Shown here: piece after piece, positions 25,009-36,400 of the stretch
How the letters are laid out: each line of letters opens with the position of its first letter
Numbering within the stretch: the stretch's first letter is position 1
Assembly (NCBI RefSeq): GCF_003326755.1
Contig: NZ_JPWH01000003.1
Location: 124,001-188,000 of the forward strand
Direction: 5' to 3'
DNA length: 64,000 nucleotides
Source: Thalassospira profundimaris
GTDB taxonomy: Bacteria; Pseudomonadota; Alphaproteobacteria; Rhodospirillales; Thalassospiraceae
The notes under the pieces: generated by a model
The model's database searches: none
Seen by the model: only the letters and a program-made list of their open reading frames with translations
What the model was told of the DNA's origin: nothing
Made by a program: the position numbers and the translations under genes

Positions 25009-25374
25009 ATGCAAGAGCTTCTTTCGGAATATCTTCCGATCCTGATTTTCATCGGGATTGCCGTCGGTCTTTCGGCGGTTATCATCATCGCTTCGCTGGT
25101 TCTGGCCAAGCAGGCCCCGGATGCTGAAAAGCTGTCTGCATATGAATGCGGTTTTTCGCCATTCGAAGATGCACGCATCAAATTTGATGTTCGCTTCTAC
25201 CTGGTCGCAATCTTGTTCATCATCTTCGATCTGGAAGTTGCCTTCCTGTTTCCCTGGGCAGTGACCCTTGGTGACATCGGAACGTTCGGTTTCCTGTCGA
25301 TGGTAATTTTCCTGGCAGTGCTGACAATCGGCTTTGTCTATGAATGGAAGAAGGGAGCTCTGGAATGGGAGTGA
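25009..25374 (+). CDS. nuoA: NADH-quinone oxidoreductase subunit A
   Basis: A 121-residue membrane subunit of complex I with three hydrophobic helices (about 9-29, 62-85 and 90-112). The conserved [32 protein letters not shown] segment (about 44-75) forms the loop between helices 1 and 2, next to the quinone channel. It is the first gene of the 14-gene nuo operon and overlaps nuoB by 10 bp, indicating coupled translation. Confidence 0.97.
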   Translation: MQELLSEYLPILIFIGIAVGLSAVIIIASLVLAKQAPDAEKLSAYECGFSPFEDARIKFDVRFYLVAILFIIFDLEVAFLFPWAVTLGDIGTFGFLSMVIFLAVLTIGFVYEWKKGALEWE

Positions 25375-25907
25375 GCACCAATACAGGCGCCCCTTTGGCC
25401 CCTGGTAAAGACCAGGACCAGTTGCTTAAGGGCGTGTTTGACGAGATGAATGACAAGGGCTTTGTTCTTGCCAGCCTTGACAAACTTGCCACCTGGGCAA
25501 ATACGGGCTCGATGTGGCCGATGACCTTTGGTCTGGCCTGCTGTGCGGTTGAAATGATGCACGCCGCAGCCGCCCGTTACGACATGGACCGCTATGGCGT
25601 TGTTTTCCGTCCCAGCCCGCGTCAGTCGGACGTGATGATTGTTGCCGGGACGCTGACCAACAAGATGGCGCCGGCCCTTCGCAAGGTTTACGACCAGATG
25701 GCCGAGCCGCGCTGGGTTATCTCAATGGGCTCGTGTGCCAATGGCGGCGGGTATTATCACTATTCCTATTCGGTGGTGCGCGGTTGTGACCGTGTTGTTC
25801 CGGTCGATATTTATGTCCCCGGTTGCCCGCCGACAGCCGAGGCGCTGATTTACGGTATTCTGCAATTGCAGAAAAAAATCCGCCGTACCGGTGTCCTGTC
25901 ACGCTGA
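25365..25907 (+). CDS. nuoB: NADH-quinone oxidoreductase subunit B
   Basis: A 180-residue peripheral-arm subunit that holds the terminal 4Fe-4S cluster N2, which reduces quinone. The four ligands are in [10 protein letters not shown] (two adjacent Cys), GSCANGGG and [11 protein letters not shown]. The start at 25365 has GGGAG with a 7-base spacer and overlaps the nuoA stop. The ATG at 25344, lying deep in nuoA, is rejected. Confidence 0.97.
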   Translation: MGVSTNTGAPLAPGKDQDQLLKGVFDEMNDKGFVLASLDKLATWANTGSMWPMTFGLACCAVEMMHAAAARYDMDRYGVVFRPSPRQSDVMIVAGTLTNKMAPALRKVYDQMAEPRWVISMGSCANGGGYYHYSYSVVRGCDRVVPVDIYVPGCPPTAEALIYGILQLQKKIRRTGVLSR

Positions 25908-25927
25908 TCCGAGAGTAGGGGGCTAGC

Positions 25928-26557
25928 ATGAGCGAATTGCTCAGCGATAATAGCGCAGCACTGCAAGATCTTCGCGATCTTGTTACGGCACATTTTGGTG
26001 CCGATGTTATTGAAACGGTTTATCGCTATGGCGAATTGACCGTTGTTGTCAAACGCGAGTCCATTGTCAGCGTTCTGACGTTCCTGCGTGACGATGCAGG
26101 ATGCCTTTTCAAACAGTTGATCGACATTTGTGGCGTGGATTACCCGGAGCGCGCTGAACGTTTCGAGGTTGTGTATCACCTGCTGTCGCTCAAACATAAC
26201 CTGCGTATTCGCGTCAAGGTAACAACGGACGAGGAAACACCGGTTCCCACGGCTGTTGGCGTCTATAGTGCCGCAGACTGGTTTGAGCGTGAAACCTGGG
26301 ACATGTATGGTGTGTTCTTTGCCGATCACCCCGATCCCCGCCGTATTCTGACTGACTATGGTTTTGAAGGCCATCCGTTGCGCAAAGACTTTCCGCTGAC
26401 GGGATATGTCGAAGTTCGTTATGACGACGAACTCAAGCGCGTGGTTTATGAGCCGGTTAAACTGGTTCAGGATTTCCGTAATTTTGATTTCGAGAGCCCC
26501 TGGGAAGGAATGCAGAATATTCTTCCGGGTGACGAAAAGGCGGAGGGCAACGCCTGA
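25928..26557 (+). CDS. nuoC: NADH-quinone oxidoreductase subunit C
   Basis: A 209-residue peripheral-arm subunit (30-kDa type) without cofactors, which packs against NuoD. The signature [40 protein letters not shown] is at about 120-159. It is separate from nuoD here, unlike the fused form of E. coli. The stop codon overlaps the nuoD ATG by one base. Confidence 0.97.
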   Translation: MSELLSDNSAALQDLRDLVTAHFGADVIETVYRYGELTVVVKRESIVSVLTFLRDDAGCLFKQLIDICGVDYPERAERFEVVYHLLSLKHNLRIRVKVTTDEETPVPTAVGVYSAADWFERETWDMYGVFFADHPDPRRILTDYGFEGHPLRKDFPLTGYVEVRYDDELKRVVYEPVKLVQDFRNFDFESPWEGMQNILPGDEKAEGNA

Positions 26558-27735
26558 TGTCCGAACAGAAAATTAAAAATATGACCCTGAACTTCGGCCC
26601 GCAGCATCCTGCGGCGCACGGGGTTTTGCGGCTTGTTCTTGAAATGGACGGCGAAGTTGTCGAACGTGCCGATCCGCATATTGGTCTTTTGCATCGCGGG
26701 ACCGAGAAGCTGATCGAGTATAAAACTTACGTTCAGGCAACCCCGTATTTTGATCGTCTCGACTATGTCGCGCCGATGAATCAGGAGCATGCCTTCTGTC
26801 TGGCAATTGAAAAGCTGATGGGGGTCGAAGTCCCCAAACGTGCACAGTACATTCGTGTTCTGTACGCGGAAATTGGGCGTATTCTCAACCACATCCTCAA
26901 CCTGACGACCTTTGCGCTGGACGTTGGCGCGATGACGCCACTGCTCTGGGGCTTTGAGGAACGCGAAAAGCTCATGGAATTTTATGAGCGCGCCTGTGGT
27001 GCCCGTCTTCACGCCAACTATTTCCGCCCCGGCGGGGTTGCTGCCGATTTGCCGGCAGGGTTGCTTGAAGATATTTCGGCCTGGATTGACCAGTTCCCGA
27101 ACTTCCTGAAGGACTTTGACCGTGTTCTGACCGGCAACCGTATTTTCAAACAGCGTGCTGTGGGAATCGGAACCGTATCGGCAGAAGAGGCTTTCGACTG
27201 GGGCTTTACGGGGCCGAATATTCGGGCGTCGGGGATCGCGTGGGATTTGCGCAAGGCGCAGCCTTACGACTCGTACGAAGATTTTGACTTTGATGTTCCC
27301 GTTGGCAAATATGGCGATGTGTATGACCGCTATCTGGTTCGTTTTGAAGAAATGAACCAGTCGCTGCGTATCATGCGCCAGGTCATCGATAAAATGCCCG
27401 ACGGCCCGGTCATTGTGCAGAATAACAAGGTGGCTCCGCCGGCGCGTGCCGATATGAAGCGGTCGATGGAAGCCCTTATTCATCACTTCAAGCTGTTTAC
27501 CGAAGGTTTCCACGTCCCGGCAGGCGAATGTTATGCCGCTGTGGAAGCCCCCAAGGGTGAGTTTGGTGTTTTCCTGGTGTCGGATGGCTCGAACCGTCCG
27601 TATCGCTGCAAGATTCGCGCACCGGGATTTGCTCACCTGCAAGGCATGGATTTCATGTCGAAGGGTCATATGTTGGCAGACGTTGTTGCCAATATCGGTT
27701 CGCTTGACATTGTTTTCGGTGAGATTGACCGATGA
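26557..27735 (+). CDS. nuoD: NADH-quinone oxidoreductase subunit D
   Basis: A 392-residue 49-kDa-type subunit that, with NuoB, builds the quinone reaction site. Conserved elements include [22 protein letters not shown] (about 12-33), with the quinone-site His, then [13 protein letters not shown], and the C-terminal [11 protein letters not shown] and DIVFGEIDR. The N-terminal methionine is translationally coupled to nuoC. Length is standard for alphaproteobacteria and mitochondria. Confidence 0.97.
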   Translation: MSEQKIKNMTLNFGPQHPAAHGVLRLVLEMDGEVVERADPHIGLLHRGTEKLIEYKTYVQATPYFDRLDYVAPMNQEHAFCLAIEKLMGVEVPKRAQYIRVLYAEIGRILNHILNLTTFALDVGAMTPLLWGFEEREKLMEFYERACGARLHANYFRPGGVAADLPAGLLEDISAWIDQFPNFLKDFDRVLTGNRIFKQRAVGIGTVSAEEAFDWGFTGPNIRASGIAWDLRKAQPYDSYEDFDFDVPVGKYGDVYDRYLVRFEEMNQSLRIMRQVIDKMPDGPVIVQNNKVAPPARADMKRSMEALIHHFKLFTEGFHVPAGECYAAVEAPKGEFGVFLVSDGSNRPYRCKIRAPGFAHLQGMDFMSKGHMLADVVANIGSLDIVFGEIDR

Positions 27736-28394
27736 GCCATTTAAGAAGACCAGCTCCGCGCGAGCTTCAGCCGACCAGTTTTGCTTTTACGCCTGAAAAT
27801 CTGGAGAAAGCGAAAAAGATTATCGCGAAATATCCGGAAGGCCGCCAGCAAAGTGCAACCATGCCGCTTCTGGATCTGGCGCAGCGCCAGACCGAGGGCA
27901 ATTGGGTGCCGACCGTCGCCATGGACTATATTGCCGACATGCTCGAAATGCCGGCCATTCGGGTGTATGAAGTTGCGACCTTCTATACCATGTATAATCT
28001 GGCACCTGTGGGGCAGAACTTTATTCAGGTTTGCACCACAACCCCGTGCTGGCTGCGTGGTTCGTCGGATATTGTCAAAACCTGCAAGGAAGAACTGGGC
28101 ATCGGTATTGGTGAAACCACCGAAGATGGCAAGTTCACCCTGATCGAGGTTGAATGCCTTGGAGCGTGTGTCAACGCCCCCATGATGCAGATTAACGACG
28201 ATTATTACGAAGATCTGACCAGCGACAGCACGAAGAATATTATCGACATGCTCAAGCGTGGTGAAACACCGAAAGCCGGACCGCAGAGCGGTCGGCGCGG
28301 GTGCGAGCCAATTGATGGTCCCAAGGTTCTGAAAGCATTCTGTGGCTGTGCTGCCGCCGATCAGCCTGCTGAACCCAAAGACGGGGAGGCCTGA
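27732..28394 (+). CDS. nuoE: NADH-quinone oxidoreductase subunit E
   Basis: A 220-residue 24-kDa-type subunit carrying the 2Fe-2S cluster N1a. Ligand motifs are [11 protein letters not shown] (about residue 99) and [10 protein letters not shown] (about 140). It has a C-terminal extension beyond the cluster domain (about 180-220) containing CGC and an acidic tail, as in other alphaproteobacteria. It overlaps nuoD by 4 bp (ATGA). Confidence 0.96.
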   Translation: MSHLRRPAPRELQPTSFAFTPENLEKAKKIIAKYPEGRQQSATMPLLDLAQRQTEGNWVPTVAMDYIADMLEMPAIRVYEVATFYTMYNLAPVGQNFIQVCTTTPCWLRGSSDIVKTCKEELGIGIGETTEDGKFTLIEVECLGACVNAPMMQINDDYYEDLTSDSTKNIIDMLKRGETPKAGPQSGRRGCEPIDGPKVLKAFCGCAAADQPAEPKDGEA

Positions 28395-28395
28395 T

Positions 28396-29676
28396 ATGCT
28401 GCAAGACAAGGATCGTATTTTTACCAACCTTTACGGTTTTCAGGATTTTGGTCTGAAAGCCGCACAGGCGCGTGGTAACTGGGACGGTACCAAGGGACTG
28501 ATCGAAAAAGGTCAGGACTGGATCATTGAGGAAATGAAGGCATCTGGGATGCGTGGCCGTGGTGGCGCTGGTTTCCCAACCGGCCTGAAATGGTCCTTTA
28601 TGCCCAAGGAATCGGATGGCCGCCCGCATTATCTCGTGGTGAATGCTGACGAAGGTGAGCCGGGTACCTGCAAGGACCGCGAGATCATGCGTAATGATCC
28701 GCATACCCTGATTGAAGGGTGCCTGCTGGCCAGTTTTGCGATGCGTGCGCATGCGGCCTATATTTACATTCGTGGTGAATTCTATCACGAGGCATCGAAC
28801 CTTCAGCGTGCAATTGACGAAGCTTATGACGCAGGCCTGATTGGCAAAAATGCCTGCGGGTCTGGCTGGGATTTTGATCTTTATCTGCATCTTGGGGCTG
28901 GCGCCTATATTTGTGGTGAAGAAACCGCGCTGATTGAAAGCCTTGAAGGCAAAAAAGGCCAGCCGCGCCTGAAACCGCCATTCCCGGCCAATGCCGGTTT
29001 GTATGGCTGCCCGACGACCGTGAACAACGTTGAATCGATTGCGGCTGTTCCGGAAATTCTGCGTCGCGGAGGGGCATGGTTTTCAAGCTTTGGCCGGGAA
29101 AAAAACCACGGGACCAAGCTGTTTGCCATTTCCGGCCATGTCGAGAAACCCTGCACCGTCGAAGAAGCCATGAGCATTCCGCTGCGTGAGCTGATCGAGC
29201 GTCATTGTGGTGGCGTCCGGGGTGGCTGGGATAATCTGCTTGCCGTTATTCCGGGGGGTTCGTCGGTACCGGTGCTGACCAAGGAAGTGTGTGATGATGT
29301 CCTGATGGACTTTGATGCGCTTCGCGAGGTCGGATCGGGCCTTGGGACTGCGGCGGTTATCGTGATGGACAAGTCGACCGACATTGTTTACGCGATTGCC
29401 CGCCTTTCCGAGTTCTACAAACATGAAAGCTGTGGTCAGTGCACCCCTTGCCGTGAGGGTACGGGCTGGATGATGCGCATGATGCAGCGCATGGTGCGCG
29501 GCGAGGCCACACTTGATGAAATCGACCTTTTGTGGGACGTGACCAAACAGGTCGAAGGCCACACCATTTGTGCGCTTGGTGACGCTGCCGCATGGCCGAT
29601 CCAGGGTTTGATCCGTAATTTCCGTCCCGAAATGGAACGCCGGATCAAGGAATATCGCGCACGGATCGCGGCCTGA
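28396..29676 (+). CDS. nuoF: NADH-quinone oxidoreductase subunit F
   Basis: A 426-residue subunit that binds NADH and FMN and starts electron transfer. The glycine-rich [16 protein letters not shown] (about 50-65) and [13 protein letters not shown] bind [19 protein letters not shown] (about 345-356) plus a later Cys ligate the 4Fe-4S cluster N3. The ATG at 28396, one base after the nuoE stop and 6 bases past GGGGAGG, is chosen. An in-frame codon at 28342 lies inside nuoE. Confidence 0.97.
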   Translation: MLQDKDRIFTNLYGFQDFGLKAAQARGNWDGTKGLIEKGQDWIIEEMKASGMRGRGGAGFPTGLKWSFMPKESDGRPHYLVVNADEGEPGTCKDREIMRNDPHTLIEGCLLASFAMRAHAAYIYIRGEFYHEASNLQRAIDEAYDAGLIGKNACGSGWDFDLYLHLGAGAYICGEETALIESLEGKKGQPRLKPPFPANAGLYGCPTTVNNVESIAAVPEILRRGGAWFSSFGREKNHGTKLFAISGHVEKPCTVEEAMSIPLRELIERHCGGVRGGWDNLLAVIPGGSSVPVLTKEVCDDVLMDFDALREVGSGLGTAAVIVMDKSTDIVYAIARLSEFYKHESCGQCTPCREGTGWMMRMMQRMVRGEATLDEIDLLWDVTKQVEGHTICALGDAAAWPIQGLIRNFRPEMERRIKEYRARIAA

Positions 29677-29703
29677 GAGAGGCCTGTTGAGAGGGATTGA
29701 GAC

Positions 29704-31764
29704 ATGCCGAAACTGACAGTTGACGGTATCGAAGTCGAAGTAGAAGCCGGAGCGACAGTTCTTCAGGCCTGTGAGGAAGCGGGTAAGGAAATTCCCCGTT
29801 TCTGTTATCACGAGCGTCTGTCGATTGCCGGTAACTGCCGCATGTGCCTGGTGGAGATGGAGCGTGCGCCGAAGCCGGTTGCCTCCTGCGCCATGCCGGC
29901 TGCTGATGGAATGGTCATCAAAACGGATTCCGACCTTGTGAAAAAGGCACGCAATGGCGTGATGGAATTCCTGCTGATCAACCATCCGCTGGATTGCCCG
30001 ATTTGTGACCAGGGCGGTGAATGTGACCTTCAGGACCAGGCAATGGCCTATGGTTTTGACGCGTCGCGTTATGCCGAGAAAAAGCGTGCGGTGAAGGACA
30101 AGGAACTGGGCCCGATCGTGAAAACGATCATGACCCGTTGCATCCATTGCACCCGTTGCGTTCGTTTCTCGGAGGAAGTGGCCGGTGTTGGCACGATGGG
30201 CGCGGTTTATCGCGGTGAAGACACCGAGGTCGGACCCTATATTGAAGCCAGCATTAATTCCGAAATGTCGGGCAATTTGGTGGATTTGTGCCCGGTGGGC
30301 GCACTGACATCCAAGCCCTATGCCTTTACCGCGCGTCCGTGGGAATTGAAGAAAACCGATAGCGTCGATGTGATGGATGCTGTTGGCTCGAATATCCGTG
30401 TTGATGCCCGCGGGTCTGAGGTTCTGCGCGTTTTGCCGCGTCTGAACGAAGACATCAATGAAGAATGGATTTCGGACAAAACCCGTTATGCCATTGATGG
30501 CCTGAAACGTCAGCGTCTTGATCGTCCGTATGTTCGGGTAAATGGCAAGCTTGCCCCGGCAAGCTGGGACGAAGCCTTTGCCGCGATCAAGGAAAAGGTT
30601 TCGGGGCTTGATGGCAAGAAGATTGCCGCGATTGCCGGTGATACCGTTGATTGTGAATCCATGACTGCGCTGAAGGACCTGATGGGCAAGCTTGGATCGG
30701 CTAATATTGATTGCCGTCAGGACGGTGCAAAAATCGGTGGACCGCGTTCTTCGTATATTTTCAACACCACCATCGCTGGTATCGAAGAAGCGGATGCCTG
30801 CCTGGTTGTTGGGGCAAATGTTCGTGCAGAAGCGCCAATCATTAATTCCCGGTTGCGTAAACGCTGGCGCATGACCGCTGGTGATTTCCGCTTGGGCGTC
30901 ATCGGTGAAAACTGGGATCCGACCTTCAAGCATGACTATCTTGGTGCCGGTCCGGAAACGCTTTCTGATATTCTGGAAGGCAAAAACGACTTTGCCAAGG
31001 TTTTGGAATCCGCTGCCAAACCGATGATCATTGTTGGTATGGGCGCGCTTAACCGCGAAGATGGTGAAGCTGTTCTCGCAACCGCGCGTGAGATTGCCGA
31101 CAAATATGGTCTGGTTTCGGGCGAGTGGAACGGCTTTAACGTTCTGCATACTGCAGCAGCCCGCGTTGGCGGCCTCGACCTTGGTTTTGTGCCGGGCGAG
31201 GGTGGTTTGGCAACCAATGACATTCTTGATGGTGCGGCAAAGGGCGATGTTGAAGTTGTTTATCTGCTCGGTGCAGATGAGCTCGACATGGCCAAGCTGA
31301 AAAATGCCTTTGTGATTTATCAGGGCTGCCTTGGTGATGCCGGTGCACAGGTTGCAGATGTGATTCTGCCCGGTGCGGCCTACACCGAAAAGAACGGCAC
31401 CTATGTTAACACGGAAGGCCGCGTTCAGTATGGCTGGCGCGCTGTATTCCCGGTTGGGGATGCCCGTGAAGACTGGAAGATCATCCGCGCGCTTTCGGCT
31501 GGCCTTGGCCTGACCCTGCCTTATGACAACATTGATTCGGTTCGTGCCCGCATGGTTGAAATCAACGATGTGTTTGGCTCCATTAATGTAACGCGTAAAG
31601 CGGCATGGGCCGAATTTGGCAAAGCTGGTGTGATGAAGTCGGAAGGTTTTGCTTCGCCGGTTCGCAATTTTTACATGACTGACCCGATCAGCCGGGCATC
31701 AGTGACAATGGCAAAATGTACAGAAGCCTTTGTCAAGGATGCGGCTGCCGGAAAGGTTGCCTGA
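29704..31764 (+). CDS. nuoG: NADH-quinone oxidoreductase subunit G
   Basis: A 686-residue 75-kDa-type subunit carrying several clusters. The N-terminal 2Fe-2S ferredoxin domain has CYHERLSIAGNCRMC, the CxxCxxxxxC motif is CPICDQGGECDLQ, and the N5 region has CIHCTRCVRF. A large molybdopterin-oxidoreductase-like domain without molybdenum follows. A long frame on the opposite strand (29083-31149) is a codon-usage shadow. A 90-bp gap with a hairpin separates nuoG from nuoH. Confidence 0.97.
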   Translation: MPKLTVDGIEVEVEAGATVLQACEEAGKEIPRFCYHERLSIAGNCRMCLVEMERAPKPVASCAMPAADGMVIKTDSDLVKKARNGVMEFLLINHPLDCPICDQGGECDLQDQAMAYGFDASRYAEKKRAVKDKELGPIVKTIMTRCIHCTRCVRFSEEVAGVGTMGAVYRGEDTEVGPYIEASINSEMSGNLVDLCPVGALTSKPYAFTARPWELKKTDSVDVMDAVGSNIRVDARGSEVLRVLPRLNEDINEEWISDKTRYAIDGLKRQRLDRPYVRVNGKLAPASWDEAFAAIKEKVSGLDGKKIAAIAGDTVDCESMTALKDLMGKLGSANIDCRQDGAKIGGPRSSYIFNTTIAGIEEADACLVVGANVRAEAPIINSRLRKRWRMTAGDFRLGVIGENWDPTFKHDYLGAGPETLSDILEGKNDFAKVLESAAKPMIIVGMGALNREDGEAVLATAREIADKYGLVSGEWNGFNVLHTAAARVGGLDLGFVPGEGGLATNDILDGAAKGDVEVVYLLGADELDMAKLKNAFVIYQGCLGDAGAQVADVILPGAAYTEKNGTYVNTEGRVQYGWRAVFPVGDAREDWKIIRALSAGLGLTLPYDNIDSVRARMVEINDVFGSINVTRKAAWAEFGKAGVMKSEGFASPVRNFYMTDPISRASVTMAKCTEAFVKDAAAGKVA

Positions 31765-31776
31765 GTTCGGGAAACA

Positions 31777-31796
31777 GGCGGCGGGGAACCGTCGCC
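31777..31796. other. hairpin between nuoG and nuoH
   Basis: GGCGGCGG (31777-31784) pairs with CCGTCGCC (31789-31796), one G-U, loop GGAA, directly after nuoG. It is followed by TTCTCTC, not a T run. It divides the genes of the peripheral arm (B-G) from those of the membrane arm (H, J-N), so it may tune their relative expression. Confidence 0.45.
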
Positions 31797-31854
31797 TTCT
31801 CTCGCTAGGGGATGTCCTGCTTTGGGACTAAACGCAAAAGATACGGTTTGACCG

Positions 31855-32868
31855 ATGGAACTTCTTTGGGACGGATATATTCAGCCAGGAATTTGGATCG
31901 TCGCTAAAATCCTGGCGATCGTGCTTCCCTTGCTGATTGCTGTTGCCTATCTCACCTATGCCGAGCGCAAGGTGATTGGCGCCATGCAAATGCGCAAAGG
32001 CCCGAACGTCGTTGGGCCTTTCGGCCTGTTGCAGCCGCTGGCAGACGGCCTGAAGCTGTTTTTGAAGGAAACGGTCATTCCGACCAGCGCCAACAAGGTG
32101 GTCTTTCTGATCGCGCCGATGTTGACCTTCATTCTCGCGCTTGTGGCCTGGGCCGTTATCCCGTTTGGCGAAGGACTGGTAATTTCCAACCTTAATGTTG
32201 GTATTCTTTATCTGTTCGCCATTTCGTCGCTGGGTGTTTACGGCATTGTGATGGCTGGCTGGTCGTCCAACTCCAAATACGCTTTTCTTGGTGCGTTGCG
32301 TTCCGCAGCACAGATGGTGTCTTACGAAATTTCGATCGGCCTGATCATTATTTCGGTTTTGCTGACCACCGGGTCGCTGAACCTTTCAGACATTGTTCTT
32401 GCGCAGTCGGGCGGTATCTGGAACTGGAACTTTATTTACCATCTGCCGATGTTCGTGATCTTCATCGTCTCGATCCTCGCAGAAACGAACCGCGCGCCAT
32501 TTGACCTTCCCGAAGCGGAAGCCGAGCTTGTGTCGGGGTATAACGTCGATTATTCGGCAATGACCTTCGCGCTGTTCTTCCTTGGTGAATATGCCAACAT
32601 GATTTTGATGAGCGGCCTTTGCGCGACCCTGTTCCTGGGTGGCTGGCAGGCACCGTTGCCGTTCCTGGATTTCATTCCCGGTCCGCTGTGGTTCATCTTC
32701 AAGATCTGCATGGTTCTGTTCATTTTCCTCTGGGTACGTGCCACTTTCCCGCGTTACCGCTATGACCAGCTGATGCGTTTGGGCTGGAAGGTTTTCCTTC
32801 CGCTGTCATTCGCCTGGGTCATGCTGGTTGCCACGTTCCTGGTTGTTTTTGACAAAGTCCCGGCCTGA
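31855..32868 (+). CDS. nuoH: NADH-quinone oxidoreductase subunit H
   Basis: A 337-residue integral membrane subunit with about eight helices. It connects the quinone site to the proton-pumping arm. The conserved [38 protein letters not shown] (about 36-73) and the acidic loop [25 protein letters not shown] (about 210-234) are both present. Confidence 0.97.
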   Translation: MELLWDGYIQPGIWIVAKILAIVLPLLIAVAYLTYAERKVIGAMQMRKGPNVVGPFGLLQPLADGLKLFLKETVIPTSANKVVFLIAPMLTFILALVAWAVIPFGEGLVISNLNVGILYLFAISSLGVYGIVMAGWSSNSKYAFLGALRSAAQMVSYEISIGLIIISVLLTTGSLNLSDIVLAQSGGIWNWNFIYHLPMFVIFIVSILAETNRAPFDLPEAEAELVSGYNVDYSAMTFALFFLGEYANMILMSGLCATLFLGGWQAPLPFLDFIPGPLWFIFKICMVLFIFLWVRATFPRYRYDQLMRLGWKVFLPLSFAWVMLVATFLVVFDKVPA

Positions 32869-32899
32869 TCGCCGCGCATCGGAAAGAGAGAGGTAAACG

Positions 32900-33388
32900 A
32901 TGTCATTTATAGATCGGACGGCCCGGAGTTTCCTGCTGGTGGAACTGCTTTCCGGTTTGGCGCTGACCTTCAAATACATGTTCAAGCCGAAGGTCACGCT
33001 GAATTATCCGTATGAAAAAGGTCCGCTCAGCCCGCGTTTCCGTGGCGAACATGCCTTGCGCCGTTACCCGAACGGGGAAGAGCGTTGCATCGCCTGCAAG
33101 TTGTGCGAAGCCATCTGCCCGGCGCAGGCGATTACCATCGAGGTGGAACCGCGTCTTGACGGCTCGCGCCGGACAACGCGTTACGATATTGATATGACGA
33201 AGTGCATTTATTGCGGTTTCTGCGAGGAAGCCTGCCCGGTGGATGCCATCGTCGAAGGTCCGAACTTCGAGTTCGCAACCGAAAACCGCGAGGAGCTTCT
33301 TTATGATAAAGACAAGCTTCTTGAAAATGGCGAGCGTTGGGAAGCCGAGCTTGCTGCACGATTGGAGGCAGACGCACCTTATCGGTAA
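32900..33388 (+). CDS. nuoI: NADH-quinone oxidoreductase subunit I
   Basis: A 162-residue ferredoxin-like subunit with two 4Fe-4S clusters (N6a and N6b) linking NuoG to NuoB. The motifs are [16 protein letters not shown] (about 60-75) and [16 protein letters not shown] (about 99-114). An N-terminal helix attaches it to the membrane arm. Confidence 0.97.
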   Translation: MSFIDRTARSFLLVELLSGLALTFKYMFKPKVTLNYPYEKGPLSPRFRGEHALRRYPNGEERCIACKLCEAICPAQAITIEVEPRLDGSRRTTRYDIDMTKCIYCGFCEEACPVDAIVEGPNFEFATENREELLYDKDKLLENGERWEAELAARLEADAPYR

Positions 33389-33467
33389 GTGTCGCGTCTG
33401 ATCGTTTGGATAAAGTTCATGGATCGCCTTCCGCCAGTGCGGGGGCGTTTCGCCAAGGGGGTACCTT

Positions 33468-34076
33468 ATGGTCGTACAGGCTTTGGCTTTCTATCTGTTT
33501 GCCATTATCGCAGTTATTTCTGCCGCAATGGTGGTAACTGTGCGCAACCCGGTTCATTCGGTGTTGTTTCTTATTTTGACGTTTTTCAACGCCGCAGGGC
33601 TTTTTGTCCTGCTTGGTGCTGAATTTCTCGCCATGCTTCTGGTCGTCGTTTATGTCGGCGCGATCGCGGTTTTGTTTATGTTTGTCGTCATGATGCTCGA
33701 CATCAATTTTGTCGAGATGCGTGAAGGCTTTCTGAGCTATCTGCCGATCGGTGTTCTGGTTGCGGCGGTATTGTTTGTCGAGCTGGCCTTTGTTGGTGGC
33801 GGTTGGGTTATGACCGATGCCAAGATGGCGGCAATTGCCCAGCCGGTTCCGGCTGATATGAACAATATCAATGCACTGGGCATGCTTCTTTATACCGACT
33901 ATGCCTATATCTTCCAGGCAGCCGGTCTGGTGTTGCTGACCGCCATGATTGGTGCAATCGTCCTGACCCTGCGCCATCGTAAAGGTGTACGTCGCCAGAA
34001 TATTTCCCAGCAGGTCCAGCGCCAGCGCGCCGAGACCCTTGAAATCAAAAAAGTACCGGTCGGTAGGGGGATCTGA
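33468..34076 (+). CDS. nuoJ: NADH-quinone oxidoreductase subunit J
   Basis: A 202-residue membrane subunit with five hydrophobic helices. The [20 protein letters not shown] helix (about 60-79) contains the pi-bulge region used in proton transfer. AAGGGGG lies 6 bases before the ATG. The stop overlaps the nuoK ATG by one base. Confidence 0.96.
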   Translation: MVVQALAFYLFAIIAVISAAMVVTVRNPVHSVLFLILTFFNAAGLFVLLGAEFLAMLLVVVYVGAIAVLFMFVVMMLDINFVEMREGFLSYLPIGVLVAAVLFVELAFVGGGWVMTDAKMAAIAQPVPADMNNINALGMLLYTDYAYIFQAAGLVLLTAMIGAIVLTLRHRKGVRRQNISQQVQRQRAETLEIKKVPVGRGI

Positions 34077-34384
34077 TGGAAATCGGACTTGCTCATTACC
34101 TGACTGTCGCCGCCATCCTGTTTACCCTCGGGATTTTCGGTATCTTCATGAACCGGAAAAACGTCATCATCATCATGATGTCGATCGAACTGATGCTGCT
34201 GGCAGTCAACATCAATTTTGTCGCCTTTTCGTCCTTTCTGGGCGATCTGGTTGGCCAGGTTTTCACCATTTTCGTGCTGACTGTCGCGGCTGCTGAGGCG
34301 GCGATCGGCCTTGCGATCCTGGTGGTTTATTTCCGTAATCGCGGCACCATCGCGGTTGAAGACATCAACATGATGAAGGGGTAA
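34076..34384 (+). CDS. nuoK: NADH-quinone oxidoreductase subunit K
   Basis: A 102-residue membrane subunit with three helices, related to MrpC/MnhC. Helix 2 has the conserved Glu of [18 protein letters not shown] and helix 3 that of [16 protein letters not shown]; both acidic residues belong to the proton path. Confidence 0.97.
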   Translation: MEIGLAHYLTVAAILFTLGIFGIFMNRKNVIIIMMSIELMLLAVNINFVAFSSFLGDLVGQVFTIFVLTVAAAEAAIGLAILVVYFRNRGTIAVEDINMMKG

Positions 34385-34393
34385 GGCACAGAT

Positions 34394-36394
34394 ATGTATG
34401 CTCTGATTGTTTTTCTGCCCCTTATTGCCGCGATTATTGCCGGTCTGATTACCCTGTTTGGGGCGATGAAGACCGCCAATGCACCGGCAGCACATCATCA
34501 CGATGATCATCATCACGGGGTTTCTGCCAGCGACCGTCTTTCACAGCTTGTTACGGTTGCCGGGGTGGTGGTGGCCGCCGCGATCTCCGTTGCGGCCTTT
34601 ATCGACGTCGCTCTTAACGGCAACCCGATCACGATTGATCTGTTTACCTGGATCAGCTCGGGCGATTTCACCGCTGACTGGTCGCTGCGTTTTGATACGC
34701 TGACCTGCGTGATGCTGATTGTGGTGACGGGCGTTTCGTCGATGGTGCATATCTATTCCATCGGCTATATGTCGCATGATCCCGATAAGCCCCGTTTCAT
34801 GGCTTATCTGTCGCTGTTTACCTTTGCGATGTTGATGCTTGTTACGGCCGACAACCTGATCCAGCTTTTCTTTGGCTGGGAAGGGGTGGGGCTCGCATCC
34901 TATCTTCTGATCGGTTTCTGGTATTCCAAACCGTCGGCATCTTCTGCCGCGATGAAGGCCTTTATTGTCAACCGCGTGGGTGACTTTGGCTTCGCGCTGG
35001 GTATCTTTGCGGTTTATGTGCTGTTTGGTACCGTCCAGTTCGATACCATTTTCGCCAATGCCGAAGAAATCTCTGGCTCGACCCTGGTTTTCCTCGGGCA
35101 TGATTTTTCAGCGTTGAATATCGCAACATTCCTTTTGTTCATCGGTGCGATGGGGAAATCGGCCCAGTTGGGGCTGCATACCTGGCTGCCCGATGCGATG
35201 GAAGGCCCGACGCCGGTTTCCGCGCTTATTCACGCGGCAACGATGGTGACGGCGGGTGTGTTCATGGTCGCGCGCCTGTCGCCGATCTTTGAATATGCCG
35301 AAACTACGCTGGCGATTGTCACGGTTGTTGGTGCGACCACGGCTTTCTTCGCCGCGACCATCGGTTGTGTGCAGAACGACATCAAGCGCGTTATTGCCTA
35401 TTCAACCTGTTCGCAGCTTGGTTACATGTTCTTTGCCTGTGGTGTTTCTGCCTATAGTGCGGGCGTGTTCCATCTGATGACACACGGTTTTTTCAAGGCA
35501 TTGCTGTTCCTGAGTGCCGGTTCCGTGATCCATGCCATGTCCGATGAACAGGATATGCGCAAGATGGGCGGTATCTGGAAAATGGTTCCGCTGACCTTTG
35601 GTGTCATGATCATTGGTACGCTTGCCATTACCGGTGTTCCGGGCTTTGCGGGTTACTATTCCAAAGACATGATCATTGAAAGCGCATTTGCAGCACATAC
35701 CAGTGTTGGCCTTTATGCCTTCTGGATGGGTGTGATCGCAGCCTTTATGACGTCGTTCTATAGCTGGCGTCTGATTTTCATGACCTTCTTTGGCGCACCG
35801 CGCGCAGATGAACGCACGATGGCGCATGTTCATGAAAGCCCGGCTGTCATGACGGTTCCGTTGCTGATCCTGGCCGTTGGTGCCGTGTTTGCCGGCTGGT
35901 TTGCCGTGAACTGGTTTGGTGGCAATTACGAAGAAATGCTGTCCTTCTGGAATGGCGCGATCTTTGTGGCTGAAAACCACCAGGCGCTTGAACATTCGCA
36001 CCATGTTCCGGGCTGGGTCAAAATGGCACCGTTTGTTGCCATGATGCTTGGTTTGGCACTGGCCGTGCTGATGTATCGTCTGGTTCCGTCGCTGCCGCGC
36101 ACACTGGCAAATACCTTCAATGGTATTTACCGCTTCCTGCTCAATAAATGGTATTTCGACGAGCTGTATGACGCGATTTTCGTGAAGCCGGCATTTGCGC
36201 TGGGTCGCGGGTTCTGGAAAGCCGGTGATGGCGCGCTGATTGACGGTGTTGGTCCGGATGGTGTGGCTGCGGCTTGCCGTAACATTGCGCGGCGGATCAG
36301 CACCCTTCAGAGCGGCTTTGTTTATCACTATGCGTTTGCCATGCTGATCGGCATTGCAGCCTTGGTGTCTTACACAATCTGGAAGATGGGTTAA
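34394..36394 (+). CDS. nuoL: NADH-quinone oxidoreductase subunit L
   Basis: A 666-residue antiporter-like proton-pumping subunit at the distal end of the membrane arm. It contains the proton-channel helices with [19 protein letters not shown] and [23 protein letters not shown], and an extended C-terminal part for the long lateral helix. Unusually, the loop after the first helix carries a His/Asp-rich patch (HHHDDHHHG, about residues 34-42). The gene starts 9 bases after nuoK. Confidence 0.96.
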   Translation: MYALIVFLPLIAAIIAGLITLFGAMKTANAPAAHHHDDHHHGVSASDRLSQLVTVAGVVVAAAISVAAFIDVALNGNPITIDLFTWISSGDFTADWSLRFDTLTCVMLIVVTGVSSMVHIYSIGYMSHDPDKPRFMAYLSLFTFAMLMLVTADNLIQLFFGWEGVGLASYLLIGFWYSKPSASSAAMKAFIVNRVGDFGFALGIFAVYVLFGTVQFDTIFANAEEISGSTLVFLGHDFSALNIATFLLFIGAMGKSAQLGLHTWLPDAMEGPTPVSALIHAATMVTAGVFMVARLSPIFEYAETTLAIVTVVGATTAFFAATIGCVQNDIKRVIAYSTCSQLGYMFFACGVSAYSAGVFHLMTHGFFKALLFLSAGSVIHAMSDEQDMRKMGGIWKMVPLTFGVMIIGTLAITGVPGFAGYYSKDMIIESAFAAHTSVGLYAFWMGVIAAFMTSFYSWRLIFMTFFGAPRADERTMAHVHESPAVMTVPLLILAVGAVFAGWFAVNWFGGNYEEMLSFWNGAIFVAENHQALEHSHHVPGWVKMAPFVAMMLGLALAVLMYRLVPSLPRTLANTFNGIYRFLLNKWYFDELYDAIFVKPAFALGRGFWKAGDGALIDGVGPDGVAAACRNIARRISTLQSGFVYHYAFAMLIGIAALVSYTIWKMG

Positions 36395-36400
36395 CGGGCG

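Noticed and set aside
29083-31149. 688-codon open frame antisense to nuoG
   Set aside because: It lies exactly opposite a certain gene, its translation has no family features, and similar long shadows lie opposite tig (15384-16844), lon (20379-21632), nuoD (26467-27669) and dxr/rseP. They reflect strong third-position codon bias.
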